NCBI GenBank assembly: GCA_964437735.1
Contig: CAYTID010000043.1
Location: 1 to 18,891 of the forward strand
Length of the DNA stretch: 18,891 nt
Direction: 5' to 3'
Source of the DNA: CAYTID01 sp964437735
GTDB lineage: Bacteria > Bacteroidota > Ignavibacteria > UBA10030 > BY39
The notes beneath the pieces are model-generated. The model saw only the letters and a program-made list of their open reading frames with translations, did no database searches and was not told the origin of the DNA. Made by a program: the position numbers and the translations under genes. This document shows positions 1 through 6,361 of the stretch, in pieces (position 1 is the first letter of the stretch; the number at the start of each line of letters is the position of its first letter).

Positions 1-113
1 CCAACCATAGCTGTATCCCCTGAACCTAAAGGATTTGTTTGTAGATTCCAACCTATCTGTGCGTTCGCTATTGAAAAAGAAAAAAAGAATAAAAAAGATA
101 TAACAATTTTCAT
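1..113 (-). CDS. Secreted protein, N-terminal fragment (gene continues beyond window start)
   Basis: Only the first 37 codons are present; the gene runs off the left edge on the minus strand. Translation from ATG at 113 gives a short basic start (MK), a hydrophobic core rich in Phe, Ile and Ser, and an A-N-A-Q stretch that fits a signal peptidase I site, so the product is probably exported. The start is supported by an AGGAG sequence four bases upstream. The mature N-terminus (IGWNLQTNPLGSGDTAMVG) resembles, from memory, large YCF48-like beta-propeller or T9SS-sorted proteins of Ignavibacteria. That family assignment is a guess from about 19 residues; export is the safer claim. Confidence 0.6.
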   Translation of the reverse strand, partial: MKIVISFLFFFSFSIANAQIGWNLQTNPLGSGDTAMV

Positions 114-203
114 GACACTCCTTTAAATTTAAATTATACATCTGTTTAATGTTTTAAATTCTTATTGAAAGTACAAATTATTTTATGATTTGTCAAACTC
201 TCT

Positions 204-902
204 TTAAATTAAATATTTAAACCAAATACCTGTATACTCCGGGATAATTGTCTCTTTTTTGTTGCGGACCTTGTTACCCATGTCCTGTCCGAAAAAAAAT
301 CCCATTATCCGGCTTGCTTCTTCGACATTGTTGAAGGAGTAATCCGTTCTGATAACTTTTCTTGTATAACCGTATTCTTCTTCCAGCAATTTATAAAAGC
401 GGTTAAGCACCGGATTATCGTAACTTCCCTCTTCTACATTTGTTCCGAGAGTTTCAATAATAATTGAGATTCCATTTTTTCTGAAAATTTTATTTATCGT
501 TTCGTTTATTAGTTTTGTGATGGCAGGAATATCCTTACTATTCTCAATTACTAGATGTCCCAAACTCCAGCCCTCGATGAAGGTATCAATGGGGTGATTA
601 TTTAGGGGTAAATCCAAGTGGTCCGCAGTTTCAATTTTTATTTTATCTTTCTTATTATAAAACTTTTTGCGTGCATAATCCACCATGTGCGGAGATCTGT
701 CGTAACCATAGACAAATGAAGCATCATCAATATACAACTCTGTAATCCGTCCTGTTCCGATTCCGGTTTCGAGAACGACTTTTCCCTGCCATGAGGTTAT
801 CTCATAAAGCGATTTTTTTAAATTACCTTCGTAATCCTCATGAGAAACAAGTTCATTGTACTCGATGGCGTATCGTTCGTATATTTCCTGCATTGTCGGC
901 AT
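204..902 (-). CDS. Class I SAM-dependent methyltransferase
   Basis: A 232-residue protein with a Rossmann methyltransferase core. Motif I is at about residues 43-51 (V-L-E-T-G-I-G-T-G), followed by the acidic ribose-binding region G-Y-D-R-S-P-H-M at 66-73 and a plausible motif II/III around T-A-D-H-L-D-L-P (92-99). It would transfer a methyl group from S-adenosylmethionine; the substrate cannot be read from the sequence. I chose the ATG at 902. A TTG at 923 would add seven residues, and an ATG at 893 would remove three; none has a clear Shine-Dalgarno sequence. The upstream gene on this strand is the decayed ompA, separated by a terminator, so this gene is probably transcribed alone. Confidence 0.85.
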   Translation of the reverse strand: MPTMQEIYERYAIEYNELVSHEDYEGNLKKSLYEITSWQGKVVLETGIGTGRITELYIDDASFVYGYDRSPHMVDYARKKFYNKKDKIKIETADHLDLPLNNHPIDTFIEGWSLGHLVIENSKDIPAITKLINETINKIFRKNGISIIIETLGTNVEEGSYDNPVLNRFYKLLEEEYGYTRKVIRTDYSFNNVEEASRIMGFFFGQDMGNKVRNKKETIIPEYTGIWFKYLI

Positions 903-920
903 ATTCAAAAAGAAATTGTA

Positions 921-951
921 CAAAGATAAATATTATTTCAAAATAAAGAAA
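921..951 (-). promoter_or_regulatory. Possible Bacteroidota-type promoter for the methyltransferase gene
   Basis: On the minus strand TATCTTTG (928 down to 921) matches the Bacteroidota -7 consensus TAnnTTTG. A TTTC lies 19 bases upstream, one base off the -33 TTTG. A transcript would begin roughly ten bases before the ATG at 902. The upstream element overlaps the T-tract of the preceding terminator. This is a motif match only. Confidence 0.3.
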
Positions 952-975
952 AAACCCTGCTAACCCGGCAGAGGC
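944..975 (-). terminator. Rho-independent terminator after the ompA-family gene
   Basis: Read on the minus strand, CTCTGC pairs with GCAGGG (six pairs, one of them T-G) across a loop of about seven bases, followed directly by TTTTTTCTTT. It lies about 26 bases past the ompA stop codon at 1001, in the right place and orientation to end that transcript before the methyltransferase gene. Confidence 0.7.
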
Positions 976-1000
976 TTTATTAACATTATGGTTTTGAAAA

Positions 1001-1991
1001 TTATTTTACGCGAAGGAATTCAATTCTTCTGTTTTGACGTTTTTCTTCCGGAGTATCATTTGGCGCAACCGGATTAGCGGGTCCGAATCCTTTGGCGGTG
1101 ATACTCTCAGCTTTGATTCCTTTATTTACAAGCCAGGTTTTTATGGCATCTGCGCGTTTTTGCGATAATTTTATATTGCTATTATTGCTTCCTACATTAT
1201 CAGTATAGCCGTGAATCTCAACTACCAATTCAGGATAAGAATTTAATGTTGTAAATGCGTCACTAAGGATCTTTTCGGATTCGGGAGTTATGTCTGCGCG
1301 ACCGGTTTCGAATGTAATGCCGTCCAGTATTATTGGTACACCTACTTTAGGCAAATCGTCATCAGGATCAAGTGGATTTGTTCCCATTTTAATTTCGGCA
1401 AAATCATTTACAGTACCACCGTCGGTATCCGGATTTTTGTGATCTGTTCTATATTTTTCTTCCATCGCTTTGGTCAGACCGTCGTTGTCTTCGTCAGTAT
1501 CGCCGACGCTTAAACCAAGAACAACCGCGTCGGATAATCTGAATTCGGCGCCAACACCTCCTTGTAATATTCCGGTCCACGCTTGTTCATCAACCGGTTT
1601 TGGAGAAACAGATAGAGGTGGATTAGTTATTTTATAATGTAAAGCTCCTACTACTCCGAAGAGAAATGGATTCCGGGTTACGTTGTCCAGCGGACTTAAA
1701 ATAAGTTTCCAATCGATGGGAATAATTTTTGTTCGATAATAATTTCTCTTAAAATCGAAACCTGCAAGCGAACCGTATCATCCACCCATTTCCATTTGGA
1801 AGTGTTTGCTTAAATCCATTCGAAGAAATCCCCGCGCAACTTAGGATTCCTTTAATCCGTCAGGTTCATAAATTTCAGTCGCCGGAAGGGTTTGATTATA
1901 TTGTAGGCCAAGTTTTCAACCGTAAACACTAAGTTGAGCATTTGATGTAAAATAGAATATCAAAGCAAGGGTAATAATTGTTTTTTTTTAT
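1001..1991 (-). pseudogene. Decayed OmpA-family outer-membrane protein gene
   Basis: One reading frame runs from a remnant signal peptide (about 1987-1935, ending S-N-A-Q) to the stop at 1001, but it is broken by TGA at 1916-1918, TAA at 1841-1843 and TGA at 1778-1780. The start is also lost: at 1989-1991, behind an intact GGAG, there is ATA plus an A-run out of register instead of ATG AAA. Residues between the stops still read as protein (LGLQYNQTLPATEIYEP; MGG-stop-YGSLAGFDF). The open 3' part (1777-1001) has a D-T-D-E-D-N-D-G calcium-type linker and a complete OmpA domain with G-Y-T-D-N-V-G, L-S-x-x-R-A and N-R-R-I-E-F, which normally anchors the outer membrane to peptidoglycan. The longest ATG-initiated remnant (1465-1001, 154 aa) lacks a signal peptide. 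Sequencing error is the main alternative. Confidence 0.8.
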
Positions 1992-2249
1992 GTCTCCTAC
2001 TAATGGTTATTAAAAAACATTTATTATTATATAATAAATATTATTAATAATGGCAATGATACTGATAGATAGTTTTTAACTTTCAAAAAAAATGAATCTA
2101 CAGATAAAAACCGAGGATTTACAGTAAGGTTGGTTTTTTAAAGATTTTTTTTTATCTTGTATCTGAAATTTTAAGAAAATATTAAAAAAAATAAAGGATT
2201 GTTTGAAAACAGTCCTTTTTTTGTTATTTTTTACGAAAAGGAGCATAGA
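1992..2249. other. AT-rich divergent intergenic region between ompA remnant and rpmH
   Basis: 258 bases with no credible gene. It holds a perfect AT-only inverted repeat at 2019-2039 (nine-base arms, three-base centre), long A and T runs, a possible weak plus-strand promoter (TTGGTT at 2130, 17-base spacer, TATCTT at 2153) and the hairpin listed separately at 2193-2222. Because rpmH usually sits beside dnaA and the origin, I looked for DnaA boxes (TTATNCACA on either strand). I found none with more than six of nine matches, so I do not call an origin here. Confidence 0.6.
2193..2222 (+). terminator. Terminator-like hairpin in the rpmH leader
   Basis: AAAGGATTGTTT and AAACAGTCCTTT are complementary over 12 positions with a single T-G wobble. 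They form a hairpin followed by seven T residues, ending 27 bases before the rpmH start. In the plus direction it has the form of an intrinsic terminator or attenuator. The minus-strand side is also followed by a T-run, so it could act both ways. No plus-strand gene lies immediately upstream to need a terminator, so attenuation of rpmH or insulation from the ompA side are both possible. Confidence 0.6.
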
Positions 2250-2396
2250 ATGAAACGGACATTTCAACCCAGTAACACAAAGCGCAAGAATAAACACGGC
2301 TTCAGAGAGCGGATGAAAACAAAAACCGGCCGCGCAGTTCTTTCGAGAAGGCGTGCAAAAGGTAGAAAAAAGTTGACTGTCAGCGACGAAAAATAA
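2250..2396 (+). CDS. rpmH: 50S ribosomal protein L34
   Basis: 48 residues, full length for L34, beginning M-K-R-T-F-Q-P-S-N and carrying the strongly conserved K-N-K-H-G-F-R-E-R-M and R-R-A-K-G-R-K-K-L-T-V-S segments. It is a small basic protein that binds 23S rRNA in the large subunit. The ATG at 2250 has an excellent AAGGAG at 2238-2243 with six-base spacing. An in-frame TTG at 2199 lies inside the leader hairpin and is rejected as a start. It is the first gene of the rpmH-rnpA-yidD-yidC run, with rnpA beginning 29 bases after its stop. Confidence 0.98.
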   Translation: MKRTFQPSNTKRKNKHGFRERMKTKTGRAVLSRRRAKGRKKLTVSDEK

Positions 2397-2425
2397 AAAT
2401 AATTTGGTTATTAATCACAGTTTAT

Positions 2426-2839
2426 GTGAGATCTACGTTACGCAAACAAGAAATTCTTAGAGGGAATGAGAGTTTTAGAAAAATCATCTCCTCAGGAGAG
2501 AAGATATTCGAAAAAAATATCTTATGTTTTTATTTAATAGAAGAAAACAGCGTAATAGTAAGCAATCAAATACGAGCTGGGTTTACCGTCCCGAAAAAAA
2601 CCGGAACAGCCGTTATCAGAAACCGAATAAAGAGGTTAATGCGCGAAGGATACCGGCTAAGCAAATTTTCATTAATTGAAACTGAGACTGTGAAGAAATT
2701 TATAGTATCGATAGTTTTTATATACAATATCAACCGGAAAGACACAATAAAAAAGCTCAATCTGCATGTCATTAAACCGGAAATTGTAAAATCGATTGAG
2801 AGAATCAAAAAAAATCTCATCAGCGCAGATTCAGATTGA
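2426..2839 (+). CDS. rnpA: Ribonuclease P protein component
   Basis: 137 residues, slightly longer than many RnpA proteins. The protein assists the RNase P RNA in removing 5' leaders from pre-tRNAs. The family signature is clear at about residues 51-76: A-G-F-T-V-P-K-K, then A-V-I-R-N-R-I-K-R-L-M-R-E-G-Y-R, the RNR box that contacts the RNA. The best start is GTG at 2426, giving the usual L-R-K-Q-E-I-L-R-G-N-E-S-F beginning; the ATG two bases earlier is in another frame and stops at once. No Shine-Dalgarno sequence is visible. The TGA stop overlaps the TTG start of yidD. Confidence 0.95.
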   Translation: MRSTLRKQEILRGNESFRKIISSGEKIFEKNILCFYLIEENSVIVSNQIRAGFTVPKKTGTAVIRNRIKRLMREGYRLSKFSLIETETVKKFIVSIVFIYNINRKDTIKKLNLHVIKPEIVKSIERIKKNLISADSD

Positions 2840-3048
2840 ATAAAATATTTATATATATCATAAAACTTTATAGGTTGATCATATCCCCTCTTCTTCCTCC
2901 TAATACCTGTAGATTTTACCCGACATGCTCGGCATATTCCCTCGAAGCATTTGAGAAGCATAAAATTTTCAAAGCATTCTGGTTATCATTAAAACGAATA
3001 TCGCGTTGTCATCCTCTTCACGAAGGTGGATACGATCCAGTACCATAA
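2836..3048 (+). CDS. yidD: Membrane protein insertion efficiency factor YidD
   Basis: 70 residues with the whole YidD (UPF0161) signature: an amphipathic N-terminal helix (I-F-I-Y-I-I-K-L-Y-R-L-I-I-S-P), C-R-F-Y-P-T-C-S-A-Y at about 25-34, R-C-H-P at 57-60 and terminal G-G-Y-D-P-V-P. The protein sits on the inner face of the cytoplasmic membrane and is thought to aid insertion by YidC, encoded just downstream. The start is TTG at 2836, overlapping the rnpA stop in the tetranucleotide TTGA, which suggests translational coupling. There is no better in-frame start, because the family begins right here. Confidence 0.95.
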   Translation: MNKIFIYIIKLYRLIISPLLPPNTCRFYPTCSAYSLEAFEKHKIFKAFWLSLKRISRCHPLHEGGYDPVP

Positions 3049-3067
3049 AAAATAGATTGGAGATAAA

Positions 3068-4861
3068 ATGGACAGAAATAGTGTAATTGGATTCATATTA
3101 ATCGGAGTAGTACTGCTGGTTTGGATGTGGTACAATTCTCCGCAACAGAGTCAGACTCAGCAAGACAAACGTGATACAGTTGTGCAGACAACTGAAACGG
3201 AACAACTTGCTAAACAAATTCAGGAAGAAGAAGCGGCAAAAAAAGAAATCAGCGTGCCTGAACAAATGGGAAAATATTTTTCCGCTGTTGCTGAAGGCGA
3301 AGAAAAAATAATAATAATCGAAACTACCCACTATAAAGCAGAAATTACTTCTAAGGGAGGCTTGATAAGAAAATGGGAATTAAAAAATTATAAAACCTGG
3401 GATCAGCTGCCTGTTCAACTTGTCGATTTTGATAAAGGGGGAGATTTTAGTCTTCTCTTTAACACGACAGACGGAAAATTAGTGAACACACGAAATTTAT
3501 ATTTTGAAACAAATTTTCGTAATTGGGAACGGGTAAAGCTTGAAGGAGAATCACGTAAACAAATTATAATGACATTAAATCTCGAAAACGGTAGGAAAAT
3601 TGAAAAACAACTGACCTTTAATAATTCCTCCTATTCTATAGATGTCGACTATAAATTTGTACAAATGGAGCCTGTAATCGCTAATTATGAGTATCAAGTT
3701 GTATGGGAAAATGGCATGCGTTATTCAGAACAAAACAGCGCAGACGAATCAAGCAACGCAAAAGCTTATGCATATTCCGGCGGTGAATTAGCGGAATTGG
3801 AAGCAAGTTCAAGCGAGATAGAAAAATCAAATATTAACGGGAATACAAATTGGATAGCAACCCGGACAAAATATTTTGCCGTTGCCATTATTTCAAAAGA
3901 TAATAACGGATCCGGAGCTTATCTGGAAGGATTTCAAACAAAAATGCCGAATTTAGGCTTAAAGAAAACTTTCAGCATCGGTTTGAAAATGCCTTTTAGG
4001 AATGTAAAAGATAACACAGCTTCTTTTACATTATTTGTCGGTCCGCTTGATTTTGATGTTGTAAAAAGTTACGAGGTTGGACTTGATCAAATTATTAGTC
4101 TTGGCGCCGCCTGGCTCATACGTCCGATATCGGAATATTTTTTAATCCCGTTGTTTGAACTATTGAAATCGTTTATACCTAATTATGGGATTGTCATAAT
4201 TTTATTTTCGATAATTATTAAAATAGTTTTATATCCTCTGACAAAATCAAGCATGAAGTCGATGCAAAAAATGCAGGCGCTTCAGCCTATGATAGAGGAA
4301 GTAAAGGTAAAGTATAAAGAAGACCCACAAAAGATGAACCAGCAGGTAATGAGGTTGTATAAGGATTACGGGGTTAACCCGGCAGGCGGTTGTTTGCCCT
4401 TATTGTTGCAGCTTCCGATTTTATACGCATTATGGTCCTTATTTAGTTCAGCGATTGAATTGAGGCAAGCCAACTTTGTCTTATGGATAACCGATCTTTC
4501 CATTCCGGATAAGCTAATTACACTTCCTGCGGCAATACCATTATTGGGAATAAAAGAAGTCAGCGGGCTAGCACTTCTGATGGGAATCACAATGTTCATA
4601 CAGCAAAAGATGACAATCAAAGATCCTCGTCAAAAAATGATGATTTGGATGATGCCGTTATTGTTAACATTGCTTTTTAATTATTTTCCCTCAGGTTTAA
4701 ATCTTTATTACTTTATGTTTAACATACTATCGATATTTCAGCAGATGTACATTAACAAAGCACATAAAAATGAACCTTTAAGGAAAGTAGAACAGAAAAA
4801 AAAGGGGGGCGGAATAATCGGAAAAATATCTCAAAACATTCCGAAGAGTAAAAGAAAATAA
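3068..4861 (+). CDS. yidC: Membrane protein insertase YidC
   Basis: 597 residues, the long Gram-negative form. An N-terminal membrane helix (about 6-22) is followed by a glutamine- and glutamate-rich stretch, a large periplasmic P1 beta domain (about 80-330) and the conserved insertase core (about 345-565). Core motifs include Y-P-L-T (389-392), L-Q-P-M-I-E, N-P-A-G-G-C-L-P-L-L-L-Q-L-P (437-450), E-L-R-Q-A-N-F-V-L-W-I-T-D-L-S and a lysine-rich C-terminus. The groove position held by Arg in E. coli (before Y-P-L-T) is Lys385. GGAG lies five bases before the ATG. A strong terminator follows 15 bases after the stop, so the rpmH transcript probably ends here. Confidence 0.98.
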   Translation: MDRNSVIGFILIGVVLLVWMWYNSPQQSQTQQDKRDTVVQTTETEQLAKQIQEEEAAKKEISVPEQMGKYFSAVAEGEEKIIIIETTHYKAEITSKGGLIRKWELKNYKTWDQLPVQLVDFDKGGDFSLLFNTTDGKLVNTRNLYFETNFRNWERVKLEGESRKQIIMTLNLENGRKIEKQLTFNNSSYSIDVDYKFVQMEPVIANYEYQVVWENGMRYSEQNSADESSNAKAYAYSGGELAELEASSSEIEKSNINGNTNWIATRTKYFAVAIISKDNNGSGAYLEGFQTKMPNLGLKKTFSIGLKMPFRNVKDNTASFTLFVGPLDFDVVKSYEVGLDQIISLGAAWLIRPISEYFLIPLFELLKSFIPNYGIVIILFSIIIKIVLYPLTKSSMKSMQKMQALQPMIEEVKVKYKEDPQKMNQQVMRLYKDYGVNPAGGCLPLLLQLPILYALWSLFSSAIELRQANFVLWITDLSIPDKLITLPAAIPLLGIKEVSGLALLMGITMFIQQKMTIKDPRQKMMIWMMPLLLTLLFNYFPSGLNLYYFMFNILSIFQQMYINKAHKNEPLRKVEQKKKGGGIIGKISQNIPKSKRK

Positions 4862-4875
4862 TCAATTGTAGATAG

Positions 4876-4904
4876 AAGCCCCGCCTTGTGCGGGGTTTTT
4901 TTTT
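4876..4904 (+). terminator. Strong rho-independent terminator after yidC
   Basis: CCCCGC (4879-4884), loop CTTGT, GCGGGG (4890-4895), then nine T residues. A textbook intrinsic terminator that separates the rpmH-yidC unit from mnmE. Confidence 0.93.
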
Positions 4905-4938
4905 CAACCAAATTGCTAAACGGTTTTTTTTTTTTTAA

Positions 4939-4963
4939 ATTTTCAATTATGATAATTGAAAAT
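4939..4963. promoter_or_regulatory. 25-bp perfect palindrome centred on the mnmE start codon
   Basis: ATTTTCAATTAT (4939-4950) and ATAATTGAAAAT (4952-4963) are exact reverse complements around G4951, the third base of the mnmE ATG. In RNA this would be a hairpin with the start codon in or near the loop; in DNA it could be a dimeric operator. It lies after a 13-base T-run and there is no Shine-Dalgarno sequence. Function is inferred from geometry only. Confidence 0.4.
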
Positions 4964-6343
4964 GATTTGATTGCTGCAATATCAACTCCCATTGGGGAAG
5001 GTGCTATTTCTATTGTTAGAATTAGCGGAAAAGGGGCGATCGAATTTCTGGATAATTATTTCGAAGGTAAAAAACCCTTATCAACTGTAAAGAGCCATAC
5101 AATTCATTTAGGCAAATTGCATGATTCAAAAAACGATAATGTTGATAAGGTATTGGTATCGGTTTTCCGTGAACCGAATTCCTATACAGGTGAGGATATG
5201 GTCGAAATAAATTGCCATGGTGGATGGTATAACACTAATTTAGTCTTAAAGTTATTGATCGAAAATGGCGCACGCTTGGCAGATCCGGGTGAATTTACTA
5301 AGAGAGCTTTCTTAAACGGAAAAATTGATTTATCACAGGCAGAAGCAATCGCAGATCTCATTTCTGCAAAATCTGATCTCGCTCATAAAGCCTCTATAAA
5401 ACAGCTTGAAGGTTCATTATCTTCAAAAATACTAACAATTAATCAGAGATTAATTAATACACTAAGCTTAATCGAATTAGAACTAGATTTTGTAGAAGAA
5501 AATTTATCATTCACAGATATAAATAAGATTATATCCGAGATAGATATTGTGTCTGATGATTTAAAAAAAATCTCGGATTCGTATAAATTTGGTAAATTAT
5601 TTAGAGAAGGGGTAAAATTAGTTATTTCTGGCAAACCGAATGTCGGTAAATCAAGTTTATTGAACCAGCTCCTTCAGGAAAATCGTGCTATAACTACACC
5701 CATACCTGGAACAACCAGAGATATAATTGAGGAAAATATAATTATTAATGGGGCTTTATTCGTAATAACCGACACAGCTGGTTTACGTGATACAATTGAC
5801 TTCGTAGAAATTGAAGGAGTGAAAAGAACTTACGAAAAATTAAAAACCGCTGATATAATTATGTATCTGATAGATATCACTCAAACAGAGTTCAGCGATG
5901 ATATCCATTTTCTCTCTGATTTATCACAATATGGTAATCAAATAATTTTAATATTTAATAAATCCGATCTTGTTAAAGATTCATCTATAGACTTAACGAT
6001 ATTCAGAGATAAAATTTCAACACATCCCTATACTAAAATTTCTGCTATTTCTGGTGATGGAATTGATAAATTGAAAAATTTGATATACTCGTTAGCTTTT
6101 AATAATTCTGCAAATTCAATTGAAACGAGTGTAGTTATTACAAACGAGAGGCATAGAAGCATATTAACTGAATCGTTAAATTACTTAATTCTTGCAAAGG
6201 CAAGTGCGAAAGATAATCAAAGTGGGGAATTTATTGCAGTCGATTTAAGAGCAGCGCTAGATACTCTTGGTAAAATAACAGGAAAAACTACACCTGAGGA
6301 TATTTTGAACAATATTTTTTCAAATTTTTGTGTTGGAAAATAA
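4949..6343 (+). CDS. mnmE: tRNA uridine-5-carboxymethylaminomethyl(34) synthesis GTPase MnmE
   Basis: 464 residues, normal length. With MnmG, this GTPase modifies the wobble uridine (position 34) of certain tRNAs. The N-terminal tetrahydrofolate-binding domain (about 1-118) contains A-I-S-T-P-I-G-E-G-A-I and P-N-S-Y-T-G-E-D-M-V-E. The helical domain holds the G domain, with P-loop G-K-P-N-V-G-K-S (228-235), P-G-T-T-R-D (253-258), D-T-A-G-L-R (275-280) and N-K-S-D (337-340). The C-terminal C-V-G-K keeps the catalytic Cys461. I start at ATG 4949; a longer TTG frame from 4886 runs through the yidC terminator and is not credible. The next gene, mnmG, begins 17 bases downstream. Confidence 0.97.
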   Translation: MIIENDLIAAISTPIGEGAISIVRISGKGAIEFLDNYFEGKKPLSTVKSHTIHLGKLHDSKNDNVDKVLVSVFREPNSYTGEDMVEINCHGGWYNTNLVLKLLIENGARLADPGEFTKRAFLNGKIDLSQAEAIADLISAKSDLAHKASIKQLEGSLSSKILTINQRLINTLSLIELELDFVEENLSFTDINKIISEIDIVSDDLKKISDSYKFGKLFREGVKLVISGKPNVGKSSLLNQLLQENRAITTPIPGTTRDIIEENIIINGALFVITDTAGLRDTIDFVEIEGVKRTYEKLKTADIIMYLIDITQTEFSDDIHFLSDLSQYGNQIILIFNKSDLVKDSSIDLTIFRDKISTHPYTKISAISGDGIDKLKNLIYSLAFNNSANSIETSVVITNERHRSILTESLNYLILAKASAKDNQSGEFIAVDLRAALDTLGKITGKTTPEDILNNIFSNFCVGK

Positions 6344-6345
6344 TA

Positions 6346-6361
6346 AGTTTCACGTGAAACA
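6346..6361. other. parS: parS chromosome-partition site (15 of 16 bases)
   Basis: AGTTTCACGTGAAACA differs from the ParB/Spo0J binding consensus TGTTTCACGTGAAACA only at the first base; the 14-bp palindromic core is perfect. It fills the mnmE-mnmG gap, and its last base is the A of the mnmG start codon. ParB would nucleate here for origin segregation. Confidence 0.9.

Noticed and set aside
2019..2039. AT-only perfect inverted repeat as an operator or origin unwinding element
   Set aside because: Nine-base arms made only of A and T are expected in such AT-rich DNA, and no DnaA boxes accompany it.
2199..2249. Extended rpmH from TTG at 2199
   Set aside because: It lies within the leader hairpin; the conserved L34 start and a strong Shine-Dalgarno sequence mark 2250.
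2076..2297. 73-codon minus-strand frame over the rpmH leader
   Set aside because: Phe/Lys-rich product of homopolymer DNA, overlapping rpmH and the hairpin; no recognisable features.
2566..2961. Minus-strand frame over rnpA/yidD, and the other opposite-strand frames over yidC, mnmG, lon, dnaX and xerD
   Set aside because: They lie wholly over well-identified genes, have no family features and no ribosome-binding sites.
4886..4948. Upstream extension of mnmE from a TTG at 4886
   Set aside because: It would place the start inside the yidC terminator hairpin and add a run encoded by a poly-T tract; the family N-terminus begins at 4949.
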